DNA from: Lithodes maja
Taxonomy: Eukaryota; Arthropoda; Malacostraca; Decapoda; Lithodidae
Length of the DNA stretch: 64,000 bases
Assembly (NCBI GenBank): GCA_037953745.1
Contig: JBAKBP010007656.1
Location: forward strand, 1 to 64,000
Reading direction: 5' to 3'
The notes beneath the pieces were generated by a model. The model worked only from the letters and a program-made list of their open reading frames with translations, made no database searches and was not told the origin of the DNA. Shown piece after piece: positions 32,286 to 41,491 of this stretch. The translations under genes and the position numbers were made by a program. Within the stretch, counting starts at the first letter, position 1. Each line of letters begins with the position of its first letter.

Positions 32286-33326
32286 GTGGATCCCCCATTT
32301 TGTGCTCTCCCCCCCCCAGGCCTGTCTCCTGAGATGTTATTTCAGCTAGAACTAGCTAAGCTTAAGTTGCAAGAGAGTCAACAGGCTAGTATAGAACGGA
32401 TTAAGCTGCAGGAGACTCAGATACAACAGGCTAGTATAGAACGGATTAAGCTGCAGGAGACTCAGATACAACAGGCTAGTATAGAACGCATAGAGGTTGC
32501 TAGAATCCAAGCCAATCAGGATGCAACCAGGTACCAGGCTGAAATGGATGTCGAGAAGTCTAGAGTAGAGACCACGGGGCGTCATCTCGGTGGTGGGCAC
32601 CGGGTTACAGACTCACTTTCGCATTTAATTAAGTTAGTACCCGCATTTGATGAGACAGCAGTGACTGAGTTTTTTGCTCGTTTCGAAAAGAAGTGTCGTG
32701 AGTATGACTGGCCGGAGGTTAAATGGGCAGCATTAGTTTCATCACGTCTAGTGGGTAAGGGGTTGAAAGCCTACGATGCACTGTCACTGGACGAGAGTGT
32801 CGTGTATGGACTGGTGAAGGAGGCTGTGCTCCGGGCCTACGAACTGCAACCCGAAACTTATAGATTGAAGTTCCGTGGCGTGAATAAGAAGAGCGACGTC
32901 AGTTTTATGGAGCACGCACGGGACTTAACAGATGCATGTAATAACTGGTTTCGGTCCGAGCACGCAGAGTCGGCTGAGGAAATTAAGCAACTTTTCTATC
33001 TGGAACAGTTTTACAAATGTACTGGAACCGATCTAACGCTGAACATTAAGGAAAAATGTCCCAAGACAGTAGAGGAGGCTGCCAAGATGGCAGACCTCAG
33101 ATTATCATTGATTCGTGGTTGCGGTGCCGCTCAGAGGGCTGAGTCAGGGCAGAAGGGGCGCTATACCCCACCCACCAGAGTTTTCGATAATAACAAATCC
33201 TATGACACACATAACCACACTAAAGCATTGCACCTAATAACACCTACAAACACAAGCCTCTCCCGTTTACTAAAGGTCAGGCCCCTTCTTCGCCCGCACA
33301 AGGGAAGAAGCCCATTGGGGATGTGA
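32286..33326 (+). CDS. Gag capsid region with SCAN-like domain
   Basis: About 335 codons; the ATG at 32286 may be fortuitous because the true N-terminus is probably in the previous frame. Residues ~25-75 contain a 15-residue unit (QASIERIKLQETQIQ) in three 45-bp tandem copies, first unit at 32379, predicted to be a charged helix. Residues ~115-270 resemble a Ty3/gypsy capsid, with AFDETAVTEFFARFEKK and a C-terminal helical block around FRGVNKKSDVSFMEHARDL and LFYLEQFYKCTGTDL. That block is SCAN-like; vertebrate SCAN domains are known to derive from Gmr1-like Gag. The frame leaves the natural register before TGA 33324-33326, because the zinc knuckle is in the -1 frame. Confidence 0.75.
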   Translation: MDPPFCALPPPGLSPEMLFQLELAKLKLQESQQASIERIKLQETQIQQASIERIKLQETQIQQASIERIEVARIQANQDATRYQAEMDVEKSRVETTGRHLGGGHRVTDSLSHLIKLVPAFDETAVTEFFARFEKKCREYDWPEVKWAALVSSRLVGKGLKAYDALSLDESVVYGLVKEAVLRAYELQPETYRLKFRGVNKKSDVSFMEHARDLTDACNNWFRSEHAESAEEIKQLFYLEQFYKCTGTDLTLNIKEKCPKTVEEAAKMADLRLSLIRGCGAAQRAESGQKGRYTPPTRVFDNNKSYDTHNHTKALHLITPTNTSLSRLLKVRPLLRPHKGRSPLGM

Positions 33327-33868
33327 AATGTTACAAATGTCAGAAGCTAGGCCATTATTCACGTGAGTGCCCTAGTAACACTCCCGCTAAGCCGGTGTCA
33401 TTGGTTCACAGTATCGGTGTGTCTCTGAAGGCTGCAGCAACTGCCCGGGGTAGGTTGTCAGCAGCTGAGGCACACGCGGTAAAGAAGCGTACGGAAGGCT
33501 CGACACCTGTCCGGGACACTTTCTGTAACCATCGGGGACACGGGTTTGTGAGCTGGGGGAGTGAACTACGGAGGGTTGACTTGCTGAGGGATACGGGGGC
33601 TTCGCAAACTTTGTTGAGGAACTTCACAGGGAAACCGATAAATGCGGCCAGAGTTGTTGTGGTGCAGGGTATAAATGCTACGAGGTCATACCCACTTGTG
33701 AGGTTGGAGTTGAGAGTGGGAGAGGTGTGCAGGGAGCTGGATGTAGGGATCGTTGAGTGTTTGCCAGTTGAGGGCGTCGACCTTCTTCTCGGCAACGACT
33801 TTGCGGTGCCCACTTCCGGGACTCCACCCTTAGTCGTTGCCGAGAAGGGCGGCCGACGTGGATGGTGA
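33323..33868 (+). pseudogene. nucleocapsid zinc knuckle and aspartic protease, right copy
   Basis: The frame opens with CYKCQKLGHYSREC, a canonical CCHC knuckle that normally ends Gag, then runs through a linker into protease (LLRDTGAS, LLLGNDFA). The knuckle frame is -1 relative to the preceding capsid frame. A TAA in this frame near 33222 limits any shift to about 33225-33324, and no convincing slippery heptamer is visible there. Near 33841-33847 the sequence has GAGAAGGGC where the left copy has GAGAGGGC: a one-base insertion that terminates the frame at 33868. Confidence 0.8.
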
Positions 33869-35465
33869 GAATCGGGAAGGGGTTGGGAGGTGCCAACAGG
33901 ATGAGATGGCCTGTGTGGTAACCCGATCTCGCTCTGCGGCTCCTGCACAGCCTAGCACTCAACCTCGGGGACAGTGGAGGAAGGATCAGGAGAAGGTTGC
34001 TAAGGGCAGGAAAAGGGACATTGATTCTGCTGCACTTCTCGGTGATTCGGTACTTGGACCTATAATAAACACGGGAGTTGACTCTGGCCCAGATATGGTG
34101 TGTAACAAGGCAGAGTTGGGTAAGACTTCGCGTGAGGCAAGAGCTGTAGCGAGAGCCACTAAGGCAGTAGAGCCTACTAGCCGGGGTAATGTCTTATTAC
34201 AAAACCATCTTGATGCATTGACGCCCAGGGACATTAGTGAGCAGCAGCTGCAAGACGCTAGCCTAGCTCGTTATAGCAATGGTGCCATAGAGTTGGAGGA
34301 AGATGGGGATGCGAAGCCGGGAGATTTCTTTAGGCTCAACAGGATATTGTACCGCAGATTTCTAGACCCCAAATCGAAGTGGGAGGGCGGTGCGAGGGTA
34401 GTAGACCAGGTGGTTGTTCCAAATAAGTATAGAGAGTCCTTATTGTGTCTGGCGCATGATGTGCCGGTGGCGGGTCATTTGGGGGTAACAAAAACATTGG
34501 CGGCATTGGGCAGGTTTTTCTGGTGGCCTGGGGTCAAGGCTGATGTCTGTGCATGGGTGGCTGGGTGTGCGACCTGCCAGACAACAGGGAAGCCTAACCA
34601 GACCATCCCGAAGGCACCTTTGTTTCCCATACCTGTCACCGGGCCTCCGTTCAGCAAAGTTGTAGTAGATTTGGTTGGCCCTTTCCCGCCTACTAGTAGT
34701 GGCAATAAATTCCTGTTGACAATCATGGATGTGGCTACGAGATACCCGGACGCATACCCCATGAGAAACGGCTCGGCAAAGGCAGTTGTTAAAAACTTAT
34801 TATTGTTCTGTTCCCGTTATGGATTTCCACGTGAAGTGCAGTCAGACCAGGGGAGCAATTTTACATCCAAATTGTTCAAGCAAACCCTTCAGTTGCACGG
34901 TATATGTTCTGTAGTGTCGTCAGCCTACCATCCCGAGAGTCAGGGAGTCTTGGAGCGGTGGCACTCGACCCTGAAGAGTATGCTACGCTGTTACTGTGCA
35001 GAACATGACACTGATTGGGATTTGGGTCTGCCGTATGTTCTGTTCGCTGCACGTGAAGTCCCAGGAGAGAGCCTGGGGTTCAGTCCAAATCAACTAGTCT
35101 TTGGCCATAATGTGAGAGGACCTTTAAGTATGGTGAAAGAGATCTGGGAGGGCGAAGAGAAGCCGGGGTCTGTACTTAAATATATCCTTGAGAGCCGGGA
35201 GAGACTCATAGGTTGCATGGCAGCGGCAGGTAATAACTTGGTTAATGCACAGGCGGTCATGAAGCACCAGTATGACGCCAAGGTGAAGCTTCGGGAGTTT
35301 TCGGTGGGTCAGGAGGTAATGTTGCTTTTACCTTTGCCTGGACACCCCCTTTCTGCCAAGTTTATTGGGCCGTATGTGGTGGCTAAGAAACTGTCCGACC
35401 TTGATTATCTCGTGGCAACACCTGACCGTAGAAAAAACATCAGTTATGTCATGTTAACCTCATGA
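33837..35465 (+). pseudogene. integrase segment, right copy (frameshifted)
   Basis: After the +1 shift near 33845 this frame carries the protease-integrase linker and the complete integrase: zinc-binding HxxxH..CATC, VVVDLVG, QSDQGSN, VLERWH and the GPYVV module. Near 35431-35437 one A is missing from the A-run present in the left copy (AAAAAAA to AAAAAA), which ends the frame at TGA 35463-35465. The two indels cancel, so the RT that follows is again in the original register. Both lie in short homopolymers, so sequencing or assembly error should be considered. Confidence 0.85.
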
Positions 35466-37030
35466 AAGAGTATGTGAGACGCCCCTCAGAGCCTCTCACT
35501 GTCCCTGTGCTGGCCTGCAGCGGCCAGGGTGGAGAAGGAGGTGGGGACAGTCATGCTGCTGAGGAGGATAGCTGGGACTGTGTCATTTCCGCGGAACAGT
35601 GGGCGGGGAATACTGAACAAGAGGCTAGGCAAGCTGTAAGTCACCTGCCTGAGCACCAGGGTGCTGCTGTCCTAGGCCTGTTCAGGTCATACCCCTCTGT
35701 TTTCGCCGAACACCCAGGTCTCACTACTCAGGTAATGCACGACGTGGACGTCGGTGATAATGTGCCCTTCAAGTCAGTGCCCTACCGTGTGCCCCCGGTA
35801 AAGTTGCCAGCTTTACGGGAGGAGTTAAAGTACATGGTTGAGAGAGGGATGATCACTGAAGGTTATGTGAAGTGGACATCACCCGTCACGTTGCAGCCAA
35901 AACCTGACGGCAAGGTGCGGTTCTGCATAGATTTTCGTAGGCTAAATGGCTTGACCACTACCAACCCTTACCCTTTGCCTCGAGTTGACGACAGCGTGGA
36001 CAAGATAGGGAATGCAAAGTACCTTACTAAAATTGATCTTGTAAAAGGCTACTGGCAAGTACCCCTGTCGGACCGAGCTAAGCAAGTTTGTGGTTTTGTG
36101 GTAGATGGCAAGACCTACCAATGTAACGTAATGCCTTATGGGCTTAAGAACGCACCTGCCACGTTTCAGAACCTGATGAACGATATTTGTGACGAAATCC
36201 CTAACTGCACGGTCTACCTTGATGACGTGATAGTGTATGATGACGATTTTGAAAATCACCTAAGGCACTTAGAGACCCTGTTTGGGAAGTTGCACGATGC
36301 TGGGCTGGTGGTGAACCTGAGGAAGTGCGAGTTTGTAAAGGCTACTGTACAGTATCTTGGCTTCGTGGTCGGGTTAGGCCGGGTGTGCCCCCCCCTGAGC
36401 AAGATACAGGCTATCAATATGTTTCCCAGGCCCACCACTAAGCGCCAGGTCATGCGGTTCCTAGGTATGATAGGCTATTATAGGCGCTTCATCCGGGGAT
36501 ACTCTACTGTCTTAGCACCGTTAACTGATCTACTGTCGAAGTCAGTGAAGTTCTGTTGGGCTGCGGAGTGTCAGAGGGCTTTCGACCTAGTCAAGCACCT
36601 GCTGTGTACACATCCGATTTTGAGAGCCCCAGACTTCTCCAGGAGTTTTCAGCTGGCGACTGATGCCAGCGGTGTGGGTGCCGGGGCAGTGTTACTGCAG
36701 ACTGATTCCGAGGGCTTGGAACACCCAGTGAGCTTCTTTTCTCGCAAGTTTAATTCGGCACAAAGGAATTACTCGACTATAGAGAAGGAGCTTCTTGCTA
36801 TCGTTTTGTCGCTCAAACATTTCGAAGTTTATGTTCCAGCCTACGGCCCGGTAGTGACGATTTATACGGACCATCATCCCTTGAAATTCCTAAATCAGTT
36901 TCACAATCGGAATATGCGGTTGACCAGGTGGTCCCTAATGCTCCAAGAGTATAATCTCAACATTCTGCATATTGCCGGGAGTGAGAACGTGATAGCAGAT
37001 TGTCTATCAAGGGTTGATGATCCAGGATAG
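35462..37030 (+). pseudogene. reverse transcriptase and RNase H segment, right copy
   Basis: About 522 open codons equivalent to the C-terminal part of the left copy's Pol. It contains the RT motifs FCIDFRRLN, DLVKGYW and YLDD (~36215-36226) and the RNase H motifs TDASG, EKELLA and TDHHPL, ending at TAG. The ATG at 35462 belongs to MKEYV of the integrase tail, so in the intact gene this is not an independent start. Differences from the left copy are a few substitutions (for example CATTCTGCAT for CATTCAGCAT). Confidence 0.85.
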
Positions 37031-37311
37031 TCGTGCACGGTGTGTGGGTTGAGCAGGAGTAAAATTAGGCTATCATAACGCCGTCCAAAAAGATTATAAA
37101 ACAATAAAATAAACGAGAAATTTTTTTTTTAGTTTTGTAAGTCTTTATTGTTGTAGCATGATGCATGCGATATTGTGTTTTATGTATAATTCACACTTCA
37201 GTTGTTGTGCACCTTTTGCAATTAGTGGCAGCTAAGGGTAGCAGGTCGGTTGGTTGCCTGTCAGATTTTGATAATGCTTCTAAGGTCGATTATCTAAAAT
37301 CTTGGGGGGGC
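37031..37311 (+). other. 3' untranslated segment and polypurine tract, right copy
   Basis: Same content as 29506-29786, ending TCTTGGGGGGGC before the second LTR. Confidence 0.7.
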
Positions 37312-39127
37312 TGTGACGCACCCAGTGCGTGGCAACGCAACCTGATTGTACTCCTTGGTACTCCACTGTACCGCCCGTACCACTGTACCGTGCTGGCTAC
37401 CGTCAGCAGCTATGTATATTGAGTGTGACAACTTATAACTATGTTCTTTGTATCTCTGCAAAGGTCTCGTCATGTGCTAACCAGTGGTGGGTTTTGTTTT
37501 AAGCCATGTCGAGACCTTCCATTTAATATGTAGTATCAATAGAGAAGTTGATAGATAAGACAATGGGAGTTCAGAGAGAGAGAGTGAGTTAGGCTTCAGA
37601 GCGAGAGGGTAGCAACGCGCCACGCTGCCGGGGGGGTGGTTGCCAGACGTATGGACTGGTTGGCAGCCTTGCGCTTTTAGCTAGGCGCGACAGGGTTGGT
37701 AGTCCATTGCTGCCTGCCTACGCTGCCTGGGCTGCCCATGTTGTCGTACAGCACATTGCCTGGAGGCTCGCTGTGTGTTCCATGATCAGGTTGCCTAGAA
37801 CCTTTGAGATTCTAACATCCCTTGCCCTCTCTCCCAACTTCTCACGGTTGCACTCTTTCTCTCTGACGACATTACTCTCATTTCATTCTTCTCTCTATTT
37901 AAATGCATAACCTTCCCTTGAGGTCCTAAAGGAGTTTCAGCACTCACCTCTCGTATTACTCTTAGGACAAGCATATATTTACATGTATTAGATTTAAGGG
38001 GTTAATGTGAACAGCGATCTTCTTGATGAGGATAGTTGGTGAACGTTCTACATGTTCACGAGTTATATGCCCCGCTCATCATCCAATTTGTGACTAGACT
38101 GGTGCCATGTGTAAGAGCCCGACCATGCCCAGGAGTTGTCTGTAAAGGGACGAGGACTTAGCCTTGATTTGCATACCGAGCCAGGAGCGAGTGTAGTACC
38201 AGAGACTACAGCTCGCTCGTAGTGCCGGTATAGTAGAGTAACGTAATTTATCTGTCCTTGTGTTCTCTACAGTCTTTTCCTGGGTTCTCGCTTTCGGTGC
38301 TGGGACTCGTTGTTCCTGTGACTTGGCCTGCTAGCTAGAACACATGGGGATGATGAGTGGGATATATCTTTATTTTACTATGCATTGCAGCTCTCTTTAA
38401 GTATATGTATGTAACACTTTACAATACACATTACTCACACACAAGACACACTATTAATACTTTCATGTATCAATTAACTGCACTGTCGTTTTGCTGCTGT
38501 GTCCGGAGTTCTATTGCGTAGGGCGCATACGGACTCAGAGGGGAGACAGAGTGAGAGAAGCGAAGTAGCCTATGCGGTAGTAGGCTACCGGCGCAGTACT
38601 GTTGCCTGCAACCTTTTAGTTATTCCAAGTATAGATTCATTATTATAATAAGTGACTACTATTTATGTTCCTTCCATGTGTATTATTAGGTATCTACTGG
38701 ATCATGAACATCTTGTATGCTACATGCTAGTGCATGTTAGTAGGGGACAGTTATTCTAGTGCACGCGCTTTCAAGTAGGCGTGTACATTTGTCATTTAGC
38801 ATTTCACTGTCATACCTTTAGCCTGCTTCTATTCTACATTATTAGAGGCTTAATATTAACGTAGTTTCTTGAGTATTGCATTTCTTTAGTAATAACGTAA
38901 CCTATAAATGTCTGAGGGAGTTTAGCCTCATAGCCTACCCCTGTTGTACACTTTCGCCGAGTTAAGGTACCTCGTTACCATAGACGATAACTCTGTAGGG
39001 CGTTGGTGCTTTTGTTGTCTGGAGCATATAGTATTTGGGACTGGAATCGAGCGTGTCGATGTCACATAAGCCATTTCTGTCCTATGATCAAGAATCCCGA
39101 ATATGTATTGCCGATCCAGCCGTAACA
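37312..39127 (+). repeat. long terminal repeat 2
   Basis: 1,816 bp, TGTGACG to CGTAACA. Homology with LTR 1 ends precisely at ACA 39125-39127. After it the sequence is AT-rich minisatellite, whereas after LTR 1 it is the primer-binding site. Confidence 0.92.
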
Positions 39128-39318
39128 ATATATTATATATTTATGTTGAATATTGCGCCACAAGCGTATATATATTATATATTTTATGTTGAATATTGCG
39201 CCACAAGCGTATATATATTATATATTTTATGTTGAATATTGCGCCACAAGCGTATATATATTATATATTTTATGTTGAATATTGCGCCACAAGCGTATAT
39301 ATATTATATATTTTTTGT
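39128..39318 (+). repeat. 43-bp minisatellite at the LTR border
   Basis: Four to five copies of a unit combining TTGAATATTGCGCCACAAGC with an AT-only segment. The LTR ends inside the AT part, so the retroelement inserted into, or next to, this array. Confidence 0.9.
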
Positions 39319-39590
39319 CAGCACCTTCAATTATTCAATATGGGAAAGCGAGCACGCTAAGTTGTAGGTGATGATTGCAGGATACGCCATAACAAAATTG
39401 CGGGAAATTTGAATGATTTTTCGATGTTCTGAATATTTTTACATATAATGCGATGAAATTCGCGTGCACGCACATAGAGTGATGAATTTTTCAGCGAGTC
39501 TTAGCATTTCCATTGGTATTAAAATGGTATAATGCCAGAAACAAAATATCTTATACAGAGTGAATTGGGGGTATAAAGGTCAGCCTCCCC

Positions 39591-39804
39591 TTAACCCTTT
39601 CAGTACCGGTGCCGTCCTTTTAACTTTATTCTGGCTACTATTAGACAAATTTATTTAGTTTAAATTGGGCCTCCAGCAATAAACAGGCTTTGACCTATCT
39701 CACTTATCCCATTTTACTACCACAGATCATTCCTAAAATGCACAAAATGGTTCAAATATAGCCAGAAGAAAATATAAAGACGTCGCCGGTACAGAAAGGG
39801 TTAA
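39591..39804. mobile_element. palindromic TTAACCC-family miniature element, complete
   Basis: 214 bp, from TTAACCCTTTCAGTACCGGT to CGCCGGTACAGAAAGGGTTAA, so the ends are inverted over about 25 bp and bounded by TTAA. Internal TTCTGGCTACTATTAGAC faces ATATAGCCAGAAGAA. The TTAA border with CCC/GGG ends fits piggyBac-type non-autonomous elements. A TTAAGGGGAG-family right end (CCTCCCCTTAA) shares its left TTAA. It lies just upstream of a predicted exon. Confidence 0.75.
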
Positions 39805-39829
39805 CCATATCCTCACACTCTCGCCCCAG

Positions 39830-39949
39830 AACAAGCCGACGAGAGCGTGGATGTGAATATTGACCTGACCTCTGGCAGTGTTGACCTGACCTCCGGAAGA
39901 ACGTCACAGCGGCCGCCGGAACTATTGGCGCAGGAACGGAAACCCACAG
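39830..39949 (+). CDS. penultimate exon A of a PLAC-domain matrix protein
   Basis: Predicted exon with acceptor CTCTCGCCCCAG at its left and donor CACAG|GTAACT at its right. It is 120 nt. Two bases complete a split codon, 39 codons follow, and one base is left over. The peptide contains SVDVNIDLTSG, SVDLTSGRTSQ and RPPELLAQERKPTG, with no cysteine, and looks like a flexible linker. The leftover G joins the GT that opens the exon at 42164 to give Gly in frame with the PLAC domain. Its last 88 bases are duplicated at 40718-40804 with only synonymous changes, which supports coding function. Upstream exons were not found. Confidence 0.7.
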
Positions 39950-39990
39950 GTAACTTGGGAGCATAATTGACCACTTGCGAGTTTCAGGCT

Positions 39991-40245
39991 TTAAGGGGGG
40001 ATGGGCGTATTTATTTGCTCATTTATGTATCTTTTATTATTTATATAGTTTCCTCCCTAGACTTCCATCAAGCTTTGAAAAATACACCCCAAGACCCTTC
40101 TTCAAGATAAATTTGTAAATTTTTTGATAGAAAATTGTCCCGGCCGAAGACTGTTTCTTCTTAAAATACAGGCTCGCTATAGCTCGCCTGGTAAAAATCG
40201 ACACATAAGTGACACAAAAAGTCTTAATTTTAACAAAGAAGCGAT
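39991..40245 (-). mobile_element. TTAAGGGGAG-family element, inverted, in intron
   Basis: TTAAGGGGGGAT at the left is the family right end. The body reads in reverse complement (CCCTAGACTTCCATCAAGC, GTCCCGGCCGAAG, GGCTCGCTATAGCTCGCC). The far end is decayed. A short internal fragment in the same orientation occurs at about 40640-40680. Confidence 0.65.
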
Positions 40246-40389
40246 CTCTGCCATACCCATAGCTTACTCTGACTGTTCCTTTTACTTATATATTTTCTAG
40301 ATCTCAAGTGACGGCGTCTCTTCCGTGGATTGACCTCCCAATCTACCAAGATTGGAAGCCAAAGCGTCACATTTTTCCTTTGCCCCTCA

Positions 40390-40625
40390 ACTTTCTCTTC
40401 ATAATTGATGAGGGGCACAGGGCCCTGGGTGGGGCTTTGGTTTCCCGGGCGTTTCCTCACCCTCCCCAGCTCCCCGCCATGGAGTGGCTTCGGTCACCCA
40501 GGCTTTATTGTGGTCGGCAGGGAGGATTCTGTGGGGGCACTCGGTTATGGCCTTGGAATTGCTCGGGGCCTTGGGGTTGTTCGGCCAGGCAGCTTGGGGA
40601 ACAACAACAACAACAACAAAGAAAT
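40390..40625 (+). mobile_element. candidate SINE with CAA tail, copy 2 (between duplicated exons)
   Basis: Shares GCTCGGGGCC/GCTCGGCC-type blocks and the end GTTCGGCCAGGCAGCTTGGG followed by GAACAACAACAACAACAAC with the copy at 3396-3620. It lies between the two copies of the duplicated exon. Confidence 0.55.
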
Positions 40626-40717
40626 GTCTTAAACTAATGTGGTGAAAAGTCTTAAAATCTCCAAACTAATGGAGTAAAACAGGGCGGTTCCAAATTGCCC
40701 CGCCCTGCACCAAATAG

Positions 40718-40804
40718 ACCTGACCTCCGGCAGCGTTGACCTGACCTCCGGAAGAACGTCACAGCGGCCGCCGGAACTATTGGCACAGGAACGGAAACCA
40801 ACAG
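40718..40804 (+). CDS. duplicated exon B of the PLAC-domain matrix protein
   Basis: 87 nt (29 codons, phase 1 at both ends), preceded by CACCAAATAG and followed by the donor ACAG|GTAATA. The 88-base homology with exon A (39862-39949) begins one base before this exon's AG acceptor boundary and stops at the donor. The copies differ at four sites: TCT/TCC, AGT/AGC, GCG/GCA and CCC/CCA. All are third positions and synonymous. Because the exon is phase-symmetric it could be included after exon A, skipped, or used instead of it without changing the PLAC frame. Whether it is spliced in is unknown; the acceptor has only a modest pyrimidine tract. Confidence 0.6.
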
Positions 40805-40814
40805 GTAATAATTT

Positions 40815-40867
40815 ACAGGTCTCCCTCGGATGTACGATTGGGTTATGTTACTGAAAACCCGATCTTA
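40815..40867 (+). repeat. dispersed ACAGGTCTCCCTCG repeat, copy 1
   Basis: ACAGGTCTCCCTCGGATGTA, ACGATTGGGTTA and CTGAAAACCCGATC recur at 45034-45083. The ends resemble those of pogo/Tigger-type DNA elements; this is a weak guess. Confidence 0.5.
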
Positions 40868-40905
40868 AATAGAAATGGTAAATAAACAGCGTTGATTGTG
40901 AAAGA

Positions 40906-41382
40906 TGTGGGGAAGACACATAGGCAGAGTAGAGAACCAAAGTTTATTCTACGTTTATAGGCAGAGTAGAGAACCAAAGTTTATTCTACGTTTATAGGCA
41001 GAGTAGAGAACCAAAGTTTATTCTACGTTTATAGGCAGAGTAGAGAACCAAAGTTTATTCTACGTTTATAGGCAGAGTAGAGAACCAAAGTTTATTCTAC
41101 GTTTATAGGCAGAGTAGAGAACCAAAGTTTATTCTACGTTTATAGGCAGAGTAGAGAACCAAAGTTTATTCTACGTTTATAGGCAGAGTAGAGAACCAAA
41201 GTTTATTCTACGTTTATAGGCAGAGTAGAGAACCAAAGTTTATTCTACGTTTATAGGCAGAGTAGAGAACCAAAGTTTATTCTACGTTTATAGGCAGAGT
41301 AGAGAACCAAAGTTTATTCTACGTTTATAGGCAGAGTAGAATAAACTTTGGTTCTCTACTCTGCCTATATGTCTTTCCCCAC
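40906..41382. repeat. 37-bp tandem array inside an inverted repeat
   Basis: Eleven identical 37-bp units start at 40924 (GCAGAGTAGAGAACCAAAGT...). The left edge GTGGGGAAGACACATAGGC and first unit are mirrored by a single inverted unit at 41338-41382 ending GCCTATATGTCTTTCCCCAC. One arm of a roughly 45-bp palindrome has therefore been amplified and the other arm has not. The units look identical, implying recent expansion. It lies in the predicted intron before the PLAC exon. Confidence 0.9.
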
Positions 41383-41491
41383 TTAAATAGAAAATTCATG
41401 TAGCGAACCCTAAAATTAATGGAGTAAATGGGGATGCGTTCTTGGACCAGCCCAAACACAAACACCTAAAAACCTATAATACAATAATATC

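Larger units (their letters stand above)
29787..39127 (+). mobile_element. Gmr1-like Ty3/gypsy retrotransposon, LTR-internal-LTR
   Basis: LTR 29787-31603, internal region 31604-37311, LTR 37312-39127. Together with the partial internal region at 25981-29786 it forms a tandem arrangement that shares the middle LTR; equivalent positions are offset by 7,524-7,525 bp. The right flank is a 43-bp minisatellite; the left flank is another copy's polypurine tract, so no target-site duplication can be read across this unit. Pol of the right unit is frameshifted twice and gag is broken, so this unit could not work alone. Confidence 0.9.

Noticed and set aside
40308..40637. 109-codon plus-strand ORF as an extra exon of the PLAC gene
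   Set aside because: It runs through the CAA-tailed SINE; an acceptor-like TTTTCTAG at about 40300 exists but no donor or domain supports an exon.
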